From positions 55,352 to 119,351 of the forward strand of contig DIZW01000055.1 of assembly GCA_002428015.1 (NCBI GenBank): DNA of 64,000 nt, in the 5' to 3' direction. The position numbers were made by a program, and so were the translations under genes. This DNA is from Oxalobacteraceae bacterium UBA6018. GTDB lineage: Bacteria > Pseudomonadota > Gammaproteobacteria > Burkholderiales > Burkholderiaceae_D. The notes beneath the pieces were generated by a model. The model made no database searches. It saw only the letters and a list, made by a program, of their open reading frames with translations, and was not told the origin of the DNA. Below are positions 51,867-60,644 of the stretch, piece after piece; position 1 is the first letter of the stretch, and the number at the start of each line of letters is the position of its first letter.

Positions 51867-54035
51867 ATGCGTATCATCCTGACTGGACTGGCCCTTAGTG
51901 CCGGCCTGTGCCTCGCGCCGCAAGCCGGCGCCGCTACCTCCGAGGCCGCCGGCCCCTCCGCTGACGTGCCCGGGCACGCCGCCTTGGAGGCTGAGCCGAA
52001 GGCGGCCCCCAAGGCCGCCGCCATCGCCGCGGCGATCGAGCGCACCGTGGCCTGGCAGCTGGCCAACCCCAGCGGCAACTCGCTGCGCGGCTGGGTGATC
52101 GCGCCGCTCTACGACGGCCTGATCCAGGCGGCCCTGGCCACCGGCGAGGCGCGCTACCTGGCGCCGGTGCTGCGCATGGGCCAGCAGTCCGGCTGGACGC
52201 TCGGCCCGCGCGGGCGCTTCGCCGACGACCACGCGGTCGGCCACGCCTGGCTCGACCTGTACCTGATGGACCGCAGCCACGGGGAGCGGCTGGCGCCGAT
52301 CCGTGCCCAAATGAGCGAAATCGCCGACCACCCGATCGACGAGGACCTGGCCTACCACCACACCCCGGCCACGCCAGGCGTGAGCTTCGTCGACCGCTGG
52401 ACCTGGTCCGACGCGCTCTACATGGACCCGCCCGTCTTTGCGCGCCTGTACAGCGCCACCGGCGAGGAGAAATACCTGGCCCACATGGAGCGCGAATACC
52501 GCGCCACCGTCGGCCACCTGTACGACCGCGGCGAGCACCTGTTCTATCGCGACGCCACCTTCATCGAGAAGCGCACCGCGCGCGGCCACAAGGTGTTCTG
52601 GAGCCGCGGCAACGGCTGGGTGTACGCCGCGCTGCCGCAGATCCTCGAGCACCTGCCGCCCCACCATCCGAGCCGCAAGTTCTACGAAGACCTGTTCCGC
52701 GACATGACCATCGGCATACTCAAGGCCCAGCAACCCGACGGCTTGTGGCGCCCCAGCCTGCTCGACCCGGACGAAGTGCCGATCGGCGAGACCTCCGGCA
52801 GCGGCTTTTTCGTCTATGGCCTGGCCTGGGGCATCAACCACGGTCTGCTGCCGCGGGAGCGCACCTGGCCCGCGCTGGCGCGCGGCTGGGCCGGCCTGAT
52901 GACGCGGGTGCGTCCGGACGGCTATGTCGGCTATGTACAGCCGATCGGTTCGGCGCCGCGCGCCGAGCAGGCCTATCAGAGCGTGATGCCGGACGGCGCC
53001 CGCATCACGGCGCAGGCCAAGCCGCGCGTCCTGTCGGAAAGTTCGACCCAGGATTTCGGCACCGGCGCCTTCCTGCTGGCCGCCAGCGAGATGCTGCGCG
53101 CCGTGCACGCGGCGCGCCCGGTCGAGCCGGCCGCGCTGCTGGCCAAGGCCGAGGCCCTGCTCGAGCGCCAGGCCGGAACGCCGCGCGCCTATGCGCGCTT
53201 GGTGCCGGAACGGCTGGACGACCTGGCCTGGGAAAACGACAAGGTGGCCTTCCGCATCTACGGTCCGGCCCTGCGCGCCGCGCCCGAGGACAGCGGCATC
53301 GACGCCTGGTTCAAGAAGGTGCACTACCCGGTGCTGGACAAATGGTATGGCATGGCCACCGGTAAAGCCCAATTGAGCTACCACGTCGACCGCGGCGAAG
53401 GCTATGATGGCTACCATGTCGGCGACTCGCGCGGTGCGGGCGGCCTGGGACTATGGGTAGATGGCAAACTGATAACCTCGGATACTTACCTGGAGGGCGA
53501 TGTGCGCTGGACCGCTCCCGACGTGGCTGAATTCTCCAATGTGTACGTGTACCCGTTCACCATCGGCGGCAAGCCGGTCTACGAACACCGGGTCTCGCGC
53601 CTGCGGCTGGGCGAGCGCATGACCTCCATCAGCAGTTTCTTCTCGCACTCGCGCACGCTGGACCAGGCCGAGCCGATCACCGACCTCCCGTATGAAGTGG
53701 CGATCGGACTGGTGACCCAGGACGCGGCCCGGGCCAATCTGGTGCTGGACCCGGCCCATGGCCTGATCGCGGTCACCGAGCCGCTGGGCGGCAACGCCCT
53801 CGGCACTGGCGTCCTGATCGACCCGGCCAGGGTCGTGCGCACCGAGCGCCTGGCCGCCACCGACCCGGACGCAAAGCATGCGCACGCGCTGGTGCTGACC
53901 CGCGTCGACGCCGCCGGCTACGTGCGCTACCGCAGCGGCTTTGCCTGGGGCGGCGACGGCGACATCACCACGGCGCCTCAGTGGTTGAGCTATCTGCGCG
54001 CGCGCGCCGGCGCCATCAGCACTTTACGACACTGA
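51867..54035 (+). CDS. GH105 unsaturated glucuronyl/galacturonyl hydrolase fused to a DUF4861 domain
   Basis: ATG 51867 starts a signal peptide (MRIILTGLALSAGLCLAPQAGA), and the 722 residues fall into two parts. Residues about 45-415 are a GH105 (alpha/alpha)6 barrel: GRFADDHAVGHAWLDLYLMD, catalytic Asp182 in TWSDALYMDPP, FWSRGNGWVYAAL and SGSGFFVYGLAWGIN. Residues about 430-722 (ENDKVAFRIYGPAL, KWYGMATGK, GGLGLWVDGKL) match DUF4861. GH105 removes the unsaturated uronic acid left by polysaccharide lyases. DUF4861 is usually a separate gene in pectin or ulvan loci, so the fusion suggests joint action on one product. It lies 86 bp after the GH38-like gene. Confidence 0.88.
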   Translation: MRIILTGLALSAGLCLAPQAGAATSEAAGPSADVPGHAALEAEPKAAPKAAAIAAAIERTVAWQLANPSGNSLRGWVIAPLYDGLIQAALATGEARYLAPVLRMGQQSGWTLGPRGRFADDHAVGHAWLDLYLMDRSHGERLAPIRAQMSEIADHPIDEDLAYHHTPATPGVSFVDRWTWSDALYMDPPVFARLYSATGEEKYLAHMEREYRATVGHLYDRGEHLFYRDATFIEKRTARGHKVFWSRGNGWVYAALPQILEHLPPHHPSRKFYEDLFRDMTIGILKAQQPDGLWRPSLLDPDEVPIGETSGSGFFVYGLAWGINHGLLPRERTWPALARGWAGLMTRVRPDGYVGYVQPIGSAPRAEQAYQSVMPDGARITAQAKPRVLSESSTQDFGTGAFLLAASEMLRAVHAARPVEPAALLAKAEALLERQAGTPRAYARLVPERLDDLAWENDKVAFRIYGPALRAAPEDSGIDAWFKKVHYPVLDKWYGMATGKAQLSYHVDRGEGYDGYHVGDSRGAGGLGLWVDGKLITSDTYLEGDVRWTAPDVAEFSNVYVYPFTIGGKPVYEHRVSRLRLGERMTSISSFFSHSRTLDQAEPITDLPYEVAIGLVTQDAARANLVLDPAHGLIAVTEPLGGNALGTGVLIDPARVVRTERLAATDPDAKHAHALVLTRVDAAGYVRYRSGFAWGGDGDITTAPQWLSYLRARAGAISTLRH

Positions 54036-54060
54036 CACCATCGCCAACGGAGACCATTCC

Positions 54061-55521
54061 ATGCACGCATCCGATCCCCGCCCGGCGCGACGGCGCCTGC
54101 TGCGCACCCTGCTGGCCGCCGCCGCCCTGCCCCTGCCCGCCCTCGGCGTGGCAGGCCGGGCGCCCGTCATCCTGTGGCGCAACGGCTGGAACATCAACAA
54201 CATCGGCGACATCGGCCACGTGCCGGGCGCGCTGGCGCTGCTGCGCCACTACCTGCCGGAAGCGCGCGTCGTGCTGTGGGCCAACAATGACCTGGTGATC
54301 CGCGGCCGCTACGCCCAGATGGGCCGCCTGGCCGACGGCGCGGTCGATGCCGGTACGGTAAGCCGCAAGGTCTATCCGGCCCTGCAGGTCGTCACCGGCC
54401 GCATCGGCGCCGACGGACGGGGCGACAATCCGGCGCTGGAAGCGGCGCTCGGGCAGGCCGATGCGATGGTCATCGGCTCCGGCGCCGGCATCTTGGAAGC
54501 GGGCGCGCTGCTTCGCTTCAAGCGCCGCACCGGCAAGCCGATCGGCATGTTCGGCGTCACCACCGATCCGTTCAACTTCACCTATTTCCAGGATGGCGAA
54601 AACAGCGCCGACGTGCAGGCCCTGCGCGCGGCCAGCTTCGTGTTTACCCGCGAACGCACCTCGCTGCGGGTGCTCAAGGGTGAGGACGTCGATGGCCCGC
54701 AGGGCGCCTCGGCCGACCTTCCCTCCACCGCCGTCAACGAAGCCATCAACCGGGTCCCGATCAGCGTCGATCTGGCCGGCGTGCCGGCCGCGTTCGTGCC
54801 CGACACCACCTTCGCCTTCGGGGTGCGCGACGAAGCGCGCGCGCTGGCCTTCATGCTCGGCCATGGGCTCGAATCGGGAAAATTCATCTGCGTGATCCCG
54901 CGCCACCGCTGGAGCCCAACCGGCACCCCGACCCGCCAGGGCGATTCGCGCGACGCCTACAATGCGCTGTATCTGGAACAGGACTGCGCCAAGCTGCGCG
55001 CGGCGATCGTCGCCTACGTGCGCAGCACCGGCAACAAGGTGGCCCTGGTGCCCGAGACCGTGTACGTGGTGCAGCAGCTGGGCGCGATGCTGCGCGATGG
55101 GCTGCCGGCCGATGTCGCCGCCAAGGTGGTGGTGCGGCGCGACTACTGGCTGCCCGACGAAGCGGCCTCGGTGTTTTCCCATGCCCAGGCAGTGCTCAGC
55201 GTGGAAAACCATTCGCCCATCATCGCCGCCGCGGCCGGCACCCCGTTCCTGATGGTGCACCAGCCGGAAGACTCGTTCAAGTCCGATATGTTCGCCGACA
55301 TCGGCCTGGCCGACTGGTACATCCCCGACATCAACCATGCCAGCGCAGAGCGGGTGGCGCGCGCCCTGATGGCCATCATCGACGACCTGCCGGCCGCCCG
55401 TGCGCGCCTGGCCCGCGCCATGCGGCTGGTCGAGAAGCTCCAGCAGTTCGGCATGCTGCGCCTGCGCCAGGTGCTGGGCCTGCCGCGCTCGCATGCCGCG
55501 CGCTACCACATCCGCAACTGA
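54061..55521 (+). CDS. Exported polysaccharide pyruvyl transferase-family protein
   Basis: The 486-residue protein begins with a twin-arginine-like leader (RRRLLRTLLAAAALPLPALGVAG). It continues with ILWRNGWNINNIGDIGHVPG, VIGSGAGILEAGALLRFKRRTGKPIG and, later, VLSVENHSPIIAAAAGTPFLMVHQPED, which together mark the polysaccharide pyruvyl transferase (CsaB-like GT-B) fold. Such enzymes normally use cytoplasmic phosphoenolpyruvate, so export is odd. The protein may have another role, such as a lectin-like or hydrolytic one, on cell-envelope or dietary glycan. It is 25 bp behind the GH105 fusion and 111 bp before the LacI gene. Confidence 0.75.
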   Translation: MHASDPRPARRRLLRTLLAAAALPLPALGVAGRAPVILWRNGWNINNIGDIGHVPGALALLRHYLPEARVVLWANNDLVIRGRYAQMGRLADGAVDAGTVSRKVYPALQVVTGRIGADGRGDNPALEAALGQADAMVIGSGAGILEAGALLRFKRRTGKPIGMFGVTTDPFNFTYFQDGENSADVQALRAASFVFTRERTSLRVLKGEDVDGPQGASADLPSTAVNEAINRVPISVDLAGVPAAFVPDTTFAFGVRDEARALAFMLGHGLESGKFICVIPRHRWSPTGTPTRQGDSRDAYNALYLEQDCAKLRAAIVAYVRSTGNKVALVPETVYVVQQLGAMLRDGLPADVAAKVVVRRDYWLPDEAASVFSHAQAVLSVENHSPIIAAAAGTPFLMVHQPEDSFKSDMFADIGLADWYIPDINHASAERVARALMAIIDDLPAARARLARAMRLVEKLQQFGMLRLRQVLGLPRSHAARYHIRN

Positions 55522-55632
55522 GGGCGACGCCCCGGCTCCGGCCATGGCTGGCTACCGCCCGGTTCTGCTACCATGCGCTACAGCGCGCCGGCGGCACGGG
55601 GGCGCACCATCAGAGCACCATCCGGAGAAGGT

Positions 55633-56649
55633 ATGCGCAAGGCAGTCACATTGCAGCAGGTCGCGGACGCCGCCGGCGTCTCGCTCAACACCGCATCGCG
55701 CGCGATTCGCGCCGACCGCTATGTCTCGGAATCGGCGCGCGCCCGCGTGCAGGAGGCGGCCGATCGGCTGCACTACCGGCCCAACGTGCTGGCACGCCGC
55801 ATGCGCGGCGACCCGGCCCGCCTGCTGGGAATTTTCGTCAATGCGATCGGCTGGGGGGTGGTGCACGAACTGGTCGACCATATCAGCGACGAAGCGCGCC
55901 GCCTCGACTTCGACTTGGTGGTCTTCAGCGCCGAGAACTTCCACGACCGGCGCCGGGTCGGCACCAGCGACCTGCTGTGCGGGCTGTGCGACGGCCTGCT
56001 GATGCTGCTGCCGAACCAGGACGATGGCTTTCTCGAGGTGCTGGAACGCGACCGCAGTAACTGCGTGCTGGTCGGCTTCGCCGCACGCGAGATCGGCCTG
56101 CCGGTGGTGGTGGTCGACAACCGCGCGGCCGGCCGCATGGCGGCCGAACATCTGCTGGCGCTCGGCCACCGCCGGATCGCCTTCATCCAGGGCAGCCGCG
56201 CCACCGGGCAAAGTAGCGAGCGCGAACGCGGCTATGCCGCCGCGCTGGCCGCGGCAGGCATCGCGCCCGACCCGGCCCTGATCGGTGCCGGCCACTTCGA
56301 TCCGGGCAGCACCGCCGCAGCCACGCTGGCGCTGCTGGCGCTGGCGCGGCCGCCGACCGCGATCTTCTGCGCCAACGACGGCATGGCGCTGACCGTGATG
56401 GAAGTTCTGCGCGGACGTGGCGTGCGCGTGCCCGACGACGTCTCGGTGATCGGCTTCGACGATATTGCGCTGGCCAGCTACACCCAGCCGGGCTTGACCA
56501 CGCTGCGCCAGCCCTCGCGCGAGATCGCCGTCAGCGCCGTGCACACGCTGCTGCGGATGATCGACAGCGGCCAGTTCGAATCGACCCGCCGGACCTATCC
56601 GCCCGAACTGGTGGTGCGCCAGTCGACCGGCCCGGCCCGGGCGCGCTGA
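55633..56649 (+). CDS. LacI-family transcriptional regulator
   Basis: ATG 55633 follows CGGAGAAGGT, giving 338 residues. The helix-turn-helix is residues about 5-25 (TLQQVADAAGVSLNTASRAI), with the minor-groove hinge RLHYRPNVLARRM. The sugar-binding domain carries VVVVDNRAAGRMAAEHLLALGHRRIAFI, IFCANDGMALTVMEVL and VSVIGFDDIALASY. It probably represses the surrounding uronide/mannoside operon until an inducing sugar binds. A 15-bp LacI-like palindrome at 58014-58028, just before the second GH105 gene, is a candidate operator. Confidence 0.9.
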   Translation: MRKAVTLQQVADAAGVSLNTASRAIRADRYVSESARARVQEAADRLHYRPNVLARRMRGDPARLLGIFVNAIGWGVVHELVDHISDEARRLDFDLVVFSAENFHDRRRVGTSDLLCGLCDGLLMLLPNQDDGFLEVLERDRSNCVLVGFAAREIGLPVVVVDNRAAGRMAAEHLLALGHRRIAFIQGSRATGQSSERERGYAAALAAAGIAPDPALIGAGHFDPGSTAAATLALLALARPPTAIFCANDGMALTVMEVLRGRGVRVPDDVSVIGFDDIALASYTQPGLTTLRQPSREIAVSAVHTLLRMIDSGQFESTRRTYPPELVVRQSTGPARAR

Positions 56650-56675
56650 TCGCGCCCGCCGCCACCGCGCCCCGG

Positions 56676-58001
56676 ATGGACGGCACCTGGTTGGAACGTG
56701 CGCGCCGCCCGCGCTTCGCGGCCGGCACGCTGCGCTATGGAGCAGTCGGGCTGGGCCTGGTGATCGCCTGGCTGCTCACCGGAGAACTGGGCATGGCGAT
56801 GCGCGACCGCGCCATCGTCCCGGCCAGCCTGGAAATGCTGCGCCGCTACGGCGCGAGCGACAACACCGTCTCGGTGCTGCTGAGCGGGGTGCCGGCCGTG
56901 CTGTCGCTGTTCATGGTGCCGCTGATCGGCCCGGTCTCGGACCGTCTGCGCGGGCGCTGGGGACGGCGCCGCCCTTTCCTGTTCCTGCTGGCCCCGTCCG
57001 GCGCGCTGACCCTGGCCGGCATGGCGGCCTCCCAGCGCATCGGCGCGGCCGCCGCCCTGGGCGGAGCGGCCGCGCCCGACTACGCGCTGACCGTGTTCGC
57101 GCTGTGCTGGAGCGTATTCTGCGCGGTGGTGCTGTGCGCCAAGTCGCTCTACTTCGCGCTGGTCAACGACGTCCTGCCCAGCGCCTGGCTGGGCCGCTTC
57201 TTCGGGCTGTACCGCATCGTCAGCCTGTCGATCGGCATCGCCTTCTATTGCCGGGTGTTCCCGGCGCTCGATCACGCGCTGTATGCGATCACCGCGCTGG
57301 CCGGCCTGGTGTTCGGCGCCAGCATCATCCTGATGTGCGTGATGGTGCGCGAAGGCGAGTATCCGCCCGCGGCGCCGGCCCCGGATGACGCACCTGGCCG
57401 GGGCCGGCCCGCGCTGGCCGTCGCCTTCGCGCTGCCGCGCGCCGGTTGGATCTACGCCGCGCTGGCCCTGGGCGGCATGGTGTTCGGGCCATTCAATACC
57501 TTCAGCCAGTATTACGCCGCCTCGCTGGGGATGAGCAAGGCCGCGCTGGGCGAACTGTCGGCGCTGGCGTATGGTGTCTCGATCGTGCTGGCGCTGCCGA
57601 TCGGCATACTGGCCGACCGTATCGGCGCACTGCGGGTCTCGCTGTGGGTCATGGCCCTGTATGGCGCGGCCATCGGCGCCGGCTACGCCGTGCTGCGCGA
57701 CGGCGCCGCCTTCGGCCCGGTGTACCTGGTCCATGTGGTGCTGTCGGGCGCCTACTTTACCGCGGCCGCGTCGCTCCCCATGGCCTTGTTCCCGCGCCTG
57801 GATTTTCTGCGCTACTGCGCCTTCAGCGACGTGCTCGGCTCGCTGGCCGGCATCGCCCTGAGCGCGGTGCAAGGGGCGCTGCTGGACCGCACCGGCCACG
57901 ATTACCGCGTCACGCTGCTGTACGCCGCATGCGCGGCGGCGGCCTGCACCTTGTGCCTGGCGCGCCTGGCCTGGGCCCAGGGCGCCGCCGCGCGCGCGTG
58001 A
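56676..58001 (+). CDS. MFS transporter, sugar/cation symporter-like
   Basis: The 441-residue integral membrane protein has about twelve hydrophobic segments and GPVSDRLRGRWGRRRPFLFL after helix 2-3, the MFS loop motif in the form seen in GPH/SLC45-like sugar symporters. A cytoplasmic central loop (EGEYPPAAPAPDDAPGRG) and LPIGILADRIGAL follow. It starts 26 bp after the LacI gene and precedes a GH105 gene. I infer uptake of the disaccharide or uronide released by these enzymes. The substrate is not visible in sequence. Confidence 0.82.
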   Translation: MDGTWLERARRPRFAAGTLRYGAVGLGLVIAWLLTGELGMAMRDRAIVPASLEMLRRYGASDNTVSVLLSGVPAVLSLFMVPLIGPVSDRLRGRWGRRRPFLFLLAPSGALTLAGMAASQRIGAAAALGGAAAPDYALTVFALCWSVFCAVVLCAKSLYFALVNDVLPSAWLGRFFGLYRIVSLSIGIAFYCRVFPALDHALYAITALAGLVFGASIILMCVMVREGEYPPAAPAPDDAPGRGRPALAVAFALPRAGWIYAALALGGMVFGPFNTFSQYYAASLGMSKAALGELSALAYGVSIVLALPIGILADRIGALRVSLWVMALYGAAIGAGYAVLRDGAAFGPVYLVHVVLSGAYFTAAASLPMALFPRLDFLRYCAFSDVLGSLAGIALSAVQGALLDRTGHDYRVTLLYAACAAAACTLCLARLAWAQGAAARA

Positions 58002-58013
58002 AAATCGCTAGTC

Positions 58014-58035
58014 CGAAAACGGTTTTCGCAATTGC
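58014..58035 (+). promoter_or_regulatory. LacI-like palindrome overlapping a CAATTGCGAAAA element
   Basis: CGAAAACGGTTTTCG (58014-58028) has 7-bp arms around one central base, close to LacI-family operators. It overlaps TTTTCGCAATTGC (58023-58035), the reverse complement of the GCAATTGCGAAA element seen at 3959 and 4062. A second inverted pair, ACGTACG (58040-58046) and CGTACGT (58062-58068), follows. All lie in the 121-bp gap before the GH105 start. Confidence 0.6.
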
Positions 58036-58122
58036 TGGGACGTACGCCGAACGGCAGACTTCGTACGTGGCGCGGCCGCTCGACCGGCCGCGCCGTTCCC
58101 ATTGTCCGACCTGAGCTTGCCT

Positions 58123-59286
58123 ATGCCCTTCACCTCCCGGCCACAGATGTCACTCGCCGCCACCACCATGCTGGCGGCCCTTGGTGCCCATGCCGCCAGC
58201 CCTGCCGCGCCCTCGCTGGCGCCATCCGCTGTGCTGGCCCTGGCCGAGCGCGCCGCCGACTTCCAGATCGCCAGTATGGCGGCCGGCTGGGTGCCGCCCA
58301 ACGCCGCCTATGAAACGCCGGATCGCAAGGGCTGGGTGCAGGGCGCGTTCCTCGCCGGACTGACCGCCTTGGCCGAACGCAGTGCGCGGCCGCTGTACCG
58401 TCAGACCATCCTGCTGCGCGGCGCCGCCAACGAATGGAAGCTGGGCCCGCGCATGTACCATGCCGACGACCAGGTGATCGCCCAGTCTTATGTCTGGGCC
58501 GCGCGCCACGGCGCCGGCGAGGCGGCGCTGGGGCCGGCCCGCCACCAGCTCGACGCCATCCTGGCGCGCCCGTCGCGCGTGCCGCTGGCGTTCTTCGCCG
58601 AGGCCGGCGTCGATTGCCAGACCCGCTGGTGCTGGTGCGACGCCATCTTCATGGGCCCGCCGCTGTGGGCCGCGATGAGCCAGGCCACGGGCGACGCGCG
58701 CTACGCCGACTTCGCCAAGGAAGAACTGGAAGCGGCCACCAGCTATCTGTACGACCGCCAGGAACACCTGTATTACCGCGACTCGCGCTATTTCGAGCGG
58801 CGCGGACCGGATGGCGAAAAGGTGTTCTGGAGCCGGGGCAACGGCTGGGTGTTCGCCGGACTGGCACGCACCCTCGATGCACTGCAGAGCGACGATCCCG
58901 GCCGCGCCGCTTTGGAAAAAATCTTCACCGAGATGGCCCTCAAGCTGAAGGCCATCCAAAAGCCGGACGGCTACTGGAGTCCGTCGCTACTGGGCGATCC
59001 GGCCAAGTCGCTGCCCGAATCGAGCGGCACCGCCTTCTACACCTACGGCCTGGCTTGGGGCATCGGCCATGGCTTGCTGGAGCGCGCGCGTTTCGAGCCG
59101 GCGCTGCGGCGTGGCTGGGACGCGCTGGCGCGCTCGCTCCATCCCGACGGCAAGTTCGGCAACGTCCAGCCGATCGGCGACAGCCCTGACAAAGTCAACT
59201 ACGATGACACCCAGTACTACGGGGTCGGGGCCTTCCTGCTGGCAGCCGGCGCCGTGGCCGACCTCAAGCTCGACAGCGCCAAGTGA
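58123..59286 (+). CDS. GH105 unsaturated rhamnogalacturonyl/glucuronyl hydrolase (stand-alone)
   Basis: I use ATG 58123, giving 387 residues with an export-like segment (MSLAATTMLAALGAHAASP); TTG 58102 and ATG 58147 are alternatives. The (alpha/alpha)6 barrel is shown by GPRMYHADDQVIAQSYVWAA, catalytic Asp173 in WCWCDAIFMGPPLW, FWSRGNGWVFAGLARTL and SGTAFYTYGLAWGIGHGLL. It hydrolyses the delta-4,5-unsaturated uronosyl residue left by lyases. It has no DUF4861 domain, unlike the copy at 51867. A DUF2264 gene follows after 40 bp. Confidence 0.88.
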   Translation: MPFTSRPQMSLAATTMLAALGAHAASPAAPSLAPSAVLALAERAADFQIASMAAGWVPPNAAYETPDRKGWVQGAFLAGLTALAERSARPLYRQTILLRGAANEWKLGPRMYHADDQVIAQSYVWAARHGAGEAALGPARHQLDAILARPSRVPLAFFAEAGVDCQTRWCWCDAIFMGPPLWAAMSQATGDARYADFAKEELEAATSYLYDRQEHLYYRDSRYFERRGPDGEKVFWSRGNGWVFAGLARTLDALQSDDPGRAALEKIFTEMALKLKAIQKPDGYWSPSLLGDPAKSLPESSGTAFYTYGLAWGIGHGLLERARFEPALRRGWDALARSLHPDGKFGNVQPIGDSPDKVNYDDTQYYGVGAFLLAAGAVADLKLDSAK

Positions 59287-59326
59287 CCCTGTCGAGCCCC
59301 ACATAACCACCACCCTGGAATTACCC

Positions 59327-60583
59327 ATGAAACGTCGCACCATCCTTGGCGGCCTGGCCTTCGGCCCGGCCATGCTGTCCTCCCTGCCGGCACTGGGCGC
59401 GCCCGCCGGCGCCGCCCCCGGCGGCGCCGCGCGCGCCTATATGGTCGGCCTGCTGACCTCGATCGCCGAGCCGGTGTTCAGCGCCATGGCGCGCGGCCAG
59501 CTGAAACAGCGCTTCGACCTCGAACTCAGCCCCACCTGGGACGGGCGCCCGCCCGACGTGGCCTACCTGGAGTGCTTCGGGCGCCTGCTGTCCGGCTGCG
59601 CCCCCTGGTTCGCCCTGCCCGACGACGACAGCGCCGAAGGCAAGACCCGCGCCCGCCTGCGCATGCTGGCGCTGCAGTCGCTGGCCAACGCGGTCGATCC
59701 AGCCAGTCCGGACCTCTTGCTGTGGAGCGGACCGCCCCAGGTCCTGGTCGATTCGGCGTATATCTCGAGCGCCCTGCTGCGCGCCCCGGCGGCCCTGTGG
59801 GAGCCGCTCGACGCCACCACCAGGCGGCGCCTGGTGGACGCCATCAAGGGCGTGCGCGCGATCGAACCGGCCCATACCAACTGGCTGCTGTTCGCCGCCA
59901 TGAACGAAGCGTTCCTGCTGTCGGTGGGCGAAGCCTACGATCCGCTGCGCATGAACACGGGGGTGCGCAAGATGCGTGAATGGTACGTGGGCGACGGCTG
60001 GATCAAGGACGGCGACACCTTCCACTTCGACTACTACAACTCCTACGTGATCTACCCGATGCTGGTGACGGTGCTGCAGACCATGGTCAAGTTCAAGGCC
60101 GGCTACTGGAACGCCAAGCCGGAAGAGCTGCTGGCGCAGGCGACCAAGCGCATGCAGCGCTATGGCGAACACCTGGAGCGCTTCATTTCGCCGTCCGGCA
60201 GCTACCCGCCGATCGGCCGCTCGATCACCTACCGCACCGCCGCGTTCCAGCCGCTGGCGTTCATGGCCTGGCACAAGCTGTTGCCGGCCTCGCTGCCGGA
60301 GGGCCAAGTGCGCGCGGCGCTGGAGGCGGTGCACCGGGCCATCTGGTCGGATCCGAGCAATTTCACCGCCAAGGGATTCCTGACGATCGGTTTCGCCGGC
60401 CACCACCCCGCGCTGGCCGACTGGTATTCCGACAGCGGCAGCATGTATATCGCCGCCGAGAGTTTCCTGACCCTGGGCCTGGCGCCAGGCGACAGCTACT
60501 GGACGGCGCCGGCGCGCGACTGGACCCAGAAGAAAGCCTTCAGCCACCAGGATTTCCCGAAAGACTACCACGTCGACTACTGA
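59327..60583 (+). CDS. DUF2264 domain protein, exported
   Basis: ATG 59327 starts a twin-arginine-like leader (MKRRTILGGLAFGPAMLSS), and the protein is 418 residues. The body is an alpha/alpha-toroid of the DUF2264 family: LECFGRLLSGCAPWFALPDD, RAIEPAHTNWLLFAAMNEAFLL, WYVGDGWIKDGDTFHFDYYNSYVIYP and FGRxx-type PIGRSITYRTAAFQPLAF. DUF2264 genes commonly accompany pectin/rhamnogalacturonan enzymes such as GH105, as here. A glycosidase or lyase function is likely, but the reaction is not established. It is the last gene of the plus-strand series. Confidence 0.85.
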   Translation: MKRRTILGGLAFGPAMLSSLPALGAPAGAAPGGAARAYMVGLLTSIAEPVFSAMARGQLKQRFDLELSPTWDGRPPDVAYLECFGRLLSGCAPWFALPDDDSAEGKTRARLRMLALQSLANAVDPASPDLLLWSGPPQVLVDSAYISSALLRAPAALWEPLDATTRRRLVDAIKGVRAIEPAHTNWLLFAAMNEAFLLSVGEAYDPLRMNTGVRKMREWYVGDGWIKDGDTFHFDYYNSYVIYPMLVTVLQTMVKFKAGYWNAKPEELLAQATKRMQRYGEHLERFISPSGSYPPIGRSITYRTAAFQPLAFMAWHKLLPASLPEGQVRAALEAVHRAIWSDPSNFTAKGFLTIGFAGHHPALADWYSDSGSMYIAAESFLTLGLAPGDSYWTAPARDWTQKKAFSHQDFPKDYHVDY

Positions 60584-60604
60584 TGCCGGCGGCGACGCCG
60601 CCGC

Positions 60605-60639
60605 GCCCTGACGCCGACCCGAAAGGCCGGCGCCAGGGC
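60605..60639. terminator. Strong imperfect hairpin between convergent genes
   Basis: GCCCTG-A-CGCCG-A-CC and GG-C-CGGCG-C-CAGGGC pair with two mismatches around a CGAAA loop, within the 61-bp gap between the DUF2264 gene and the XylR-type gene. No T-run is present on either side. It could act as a bidirectional end for both genes. Confidence 0.5.
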
Positions 60640-60644
60640 AGGCC

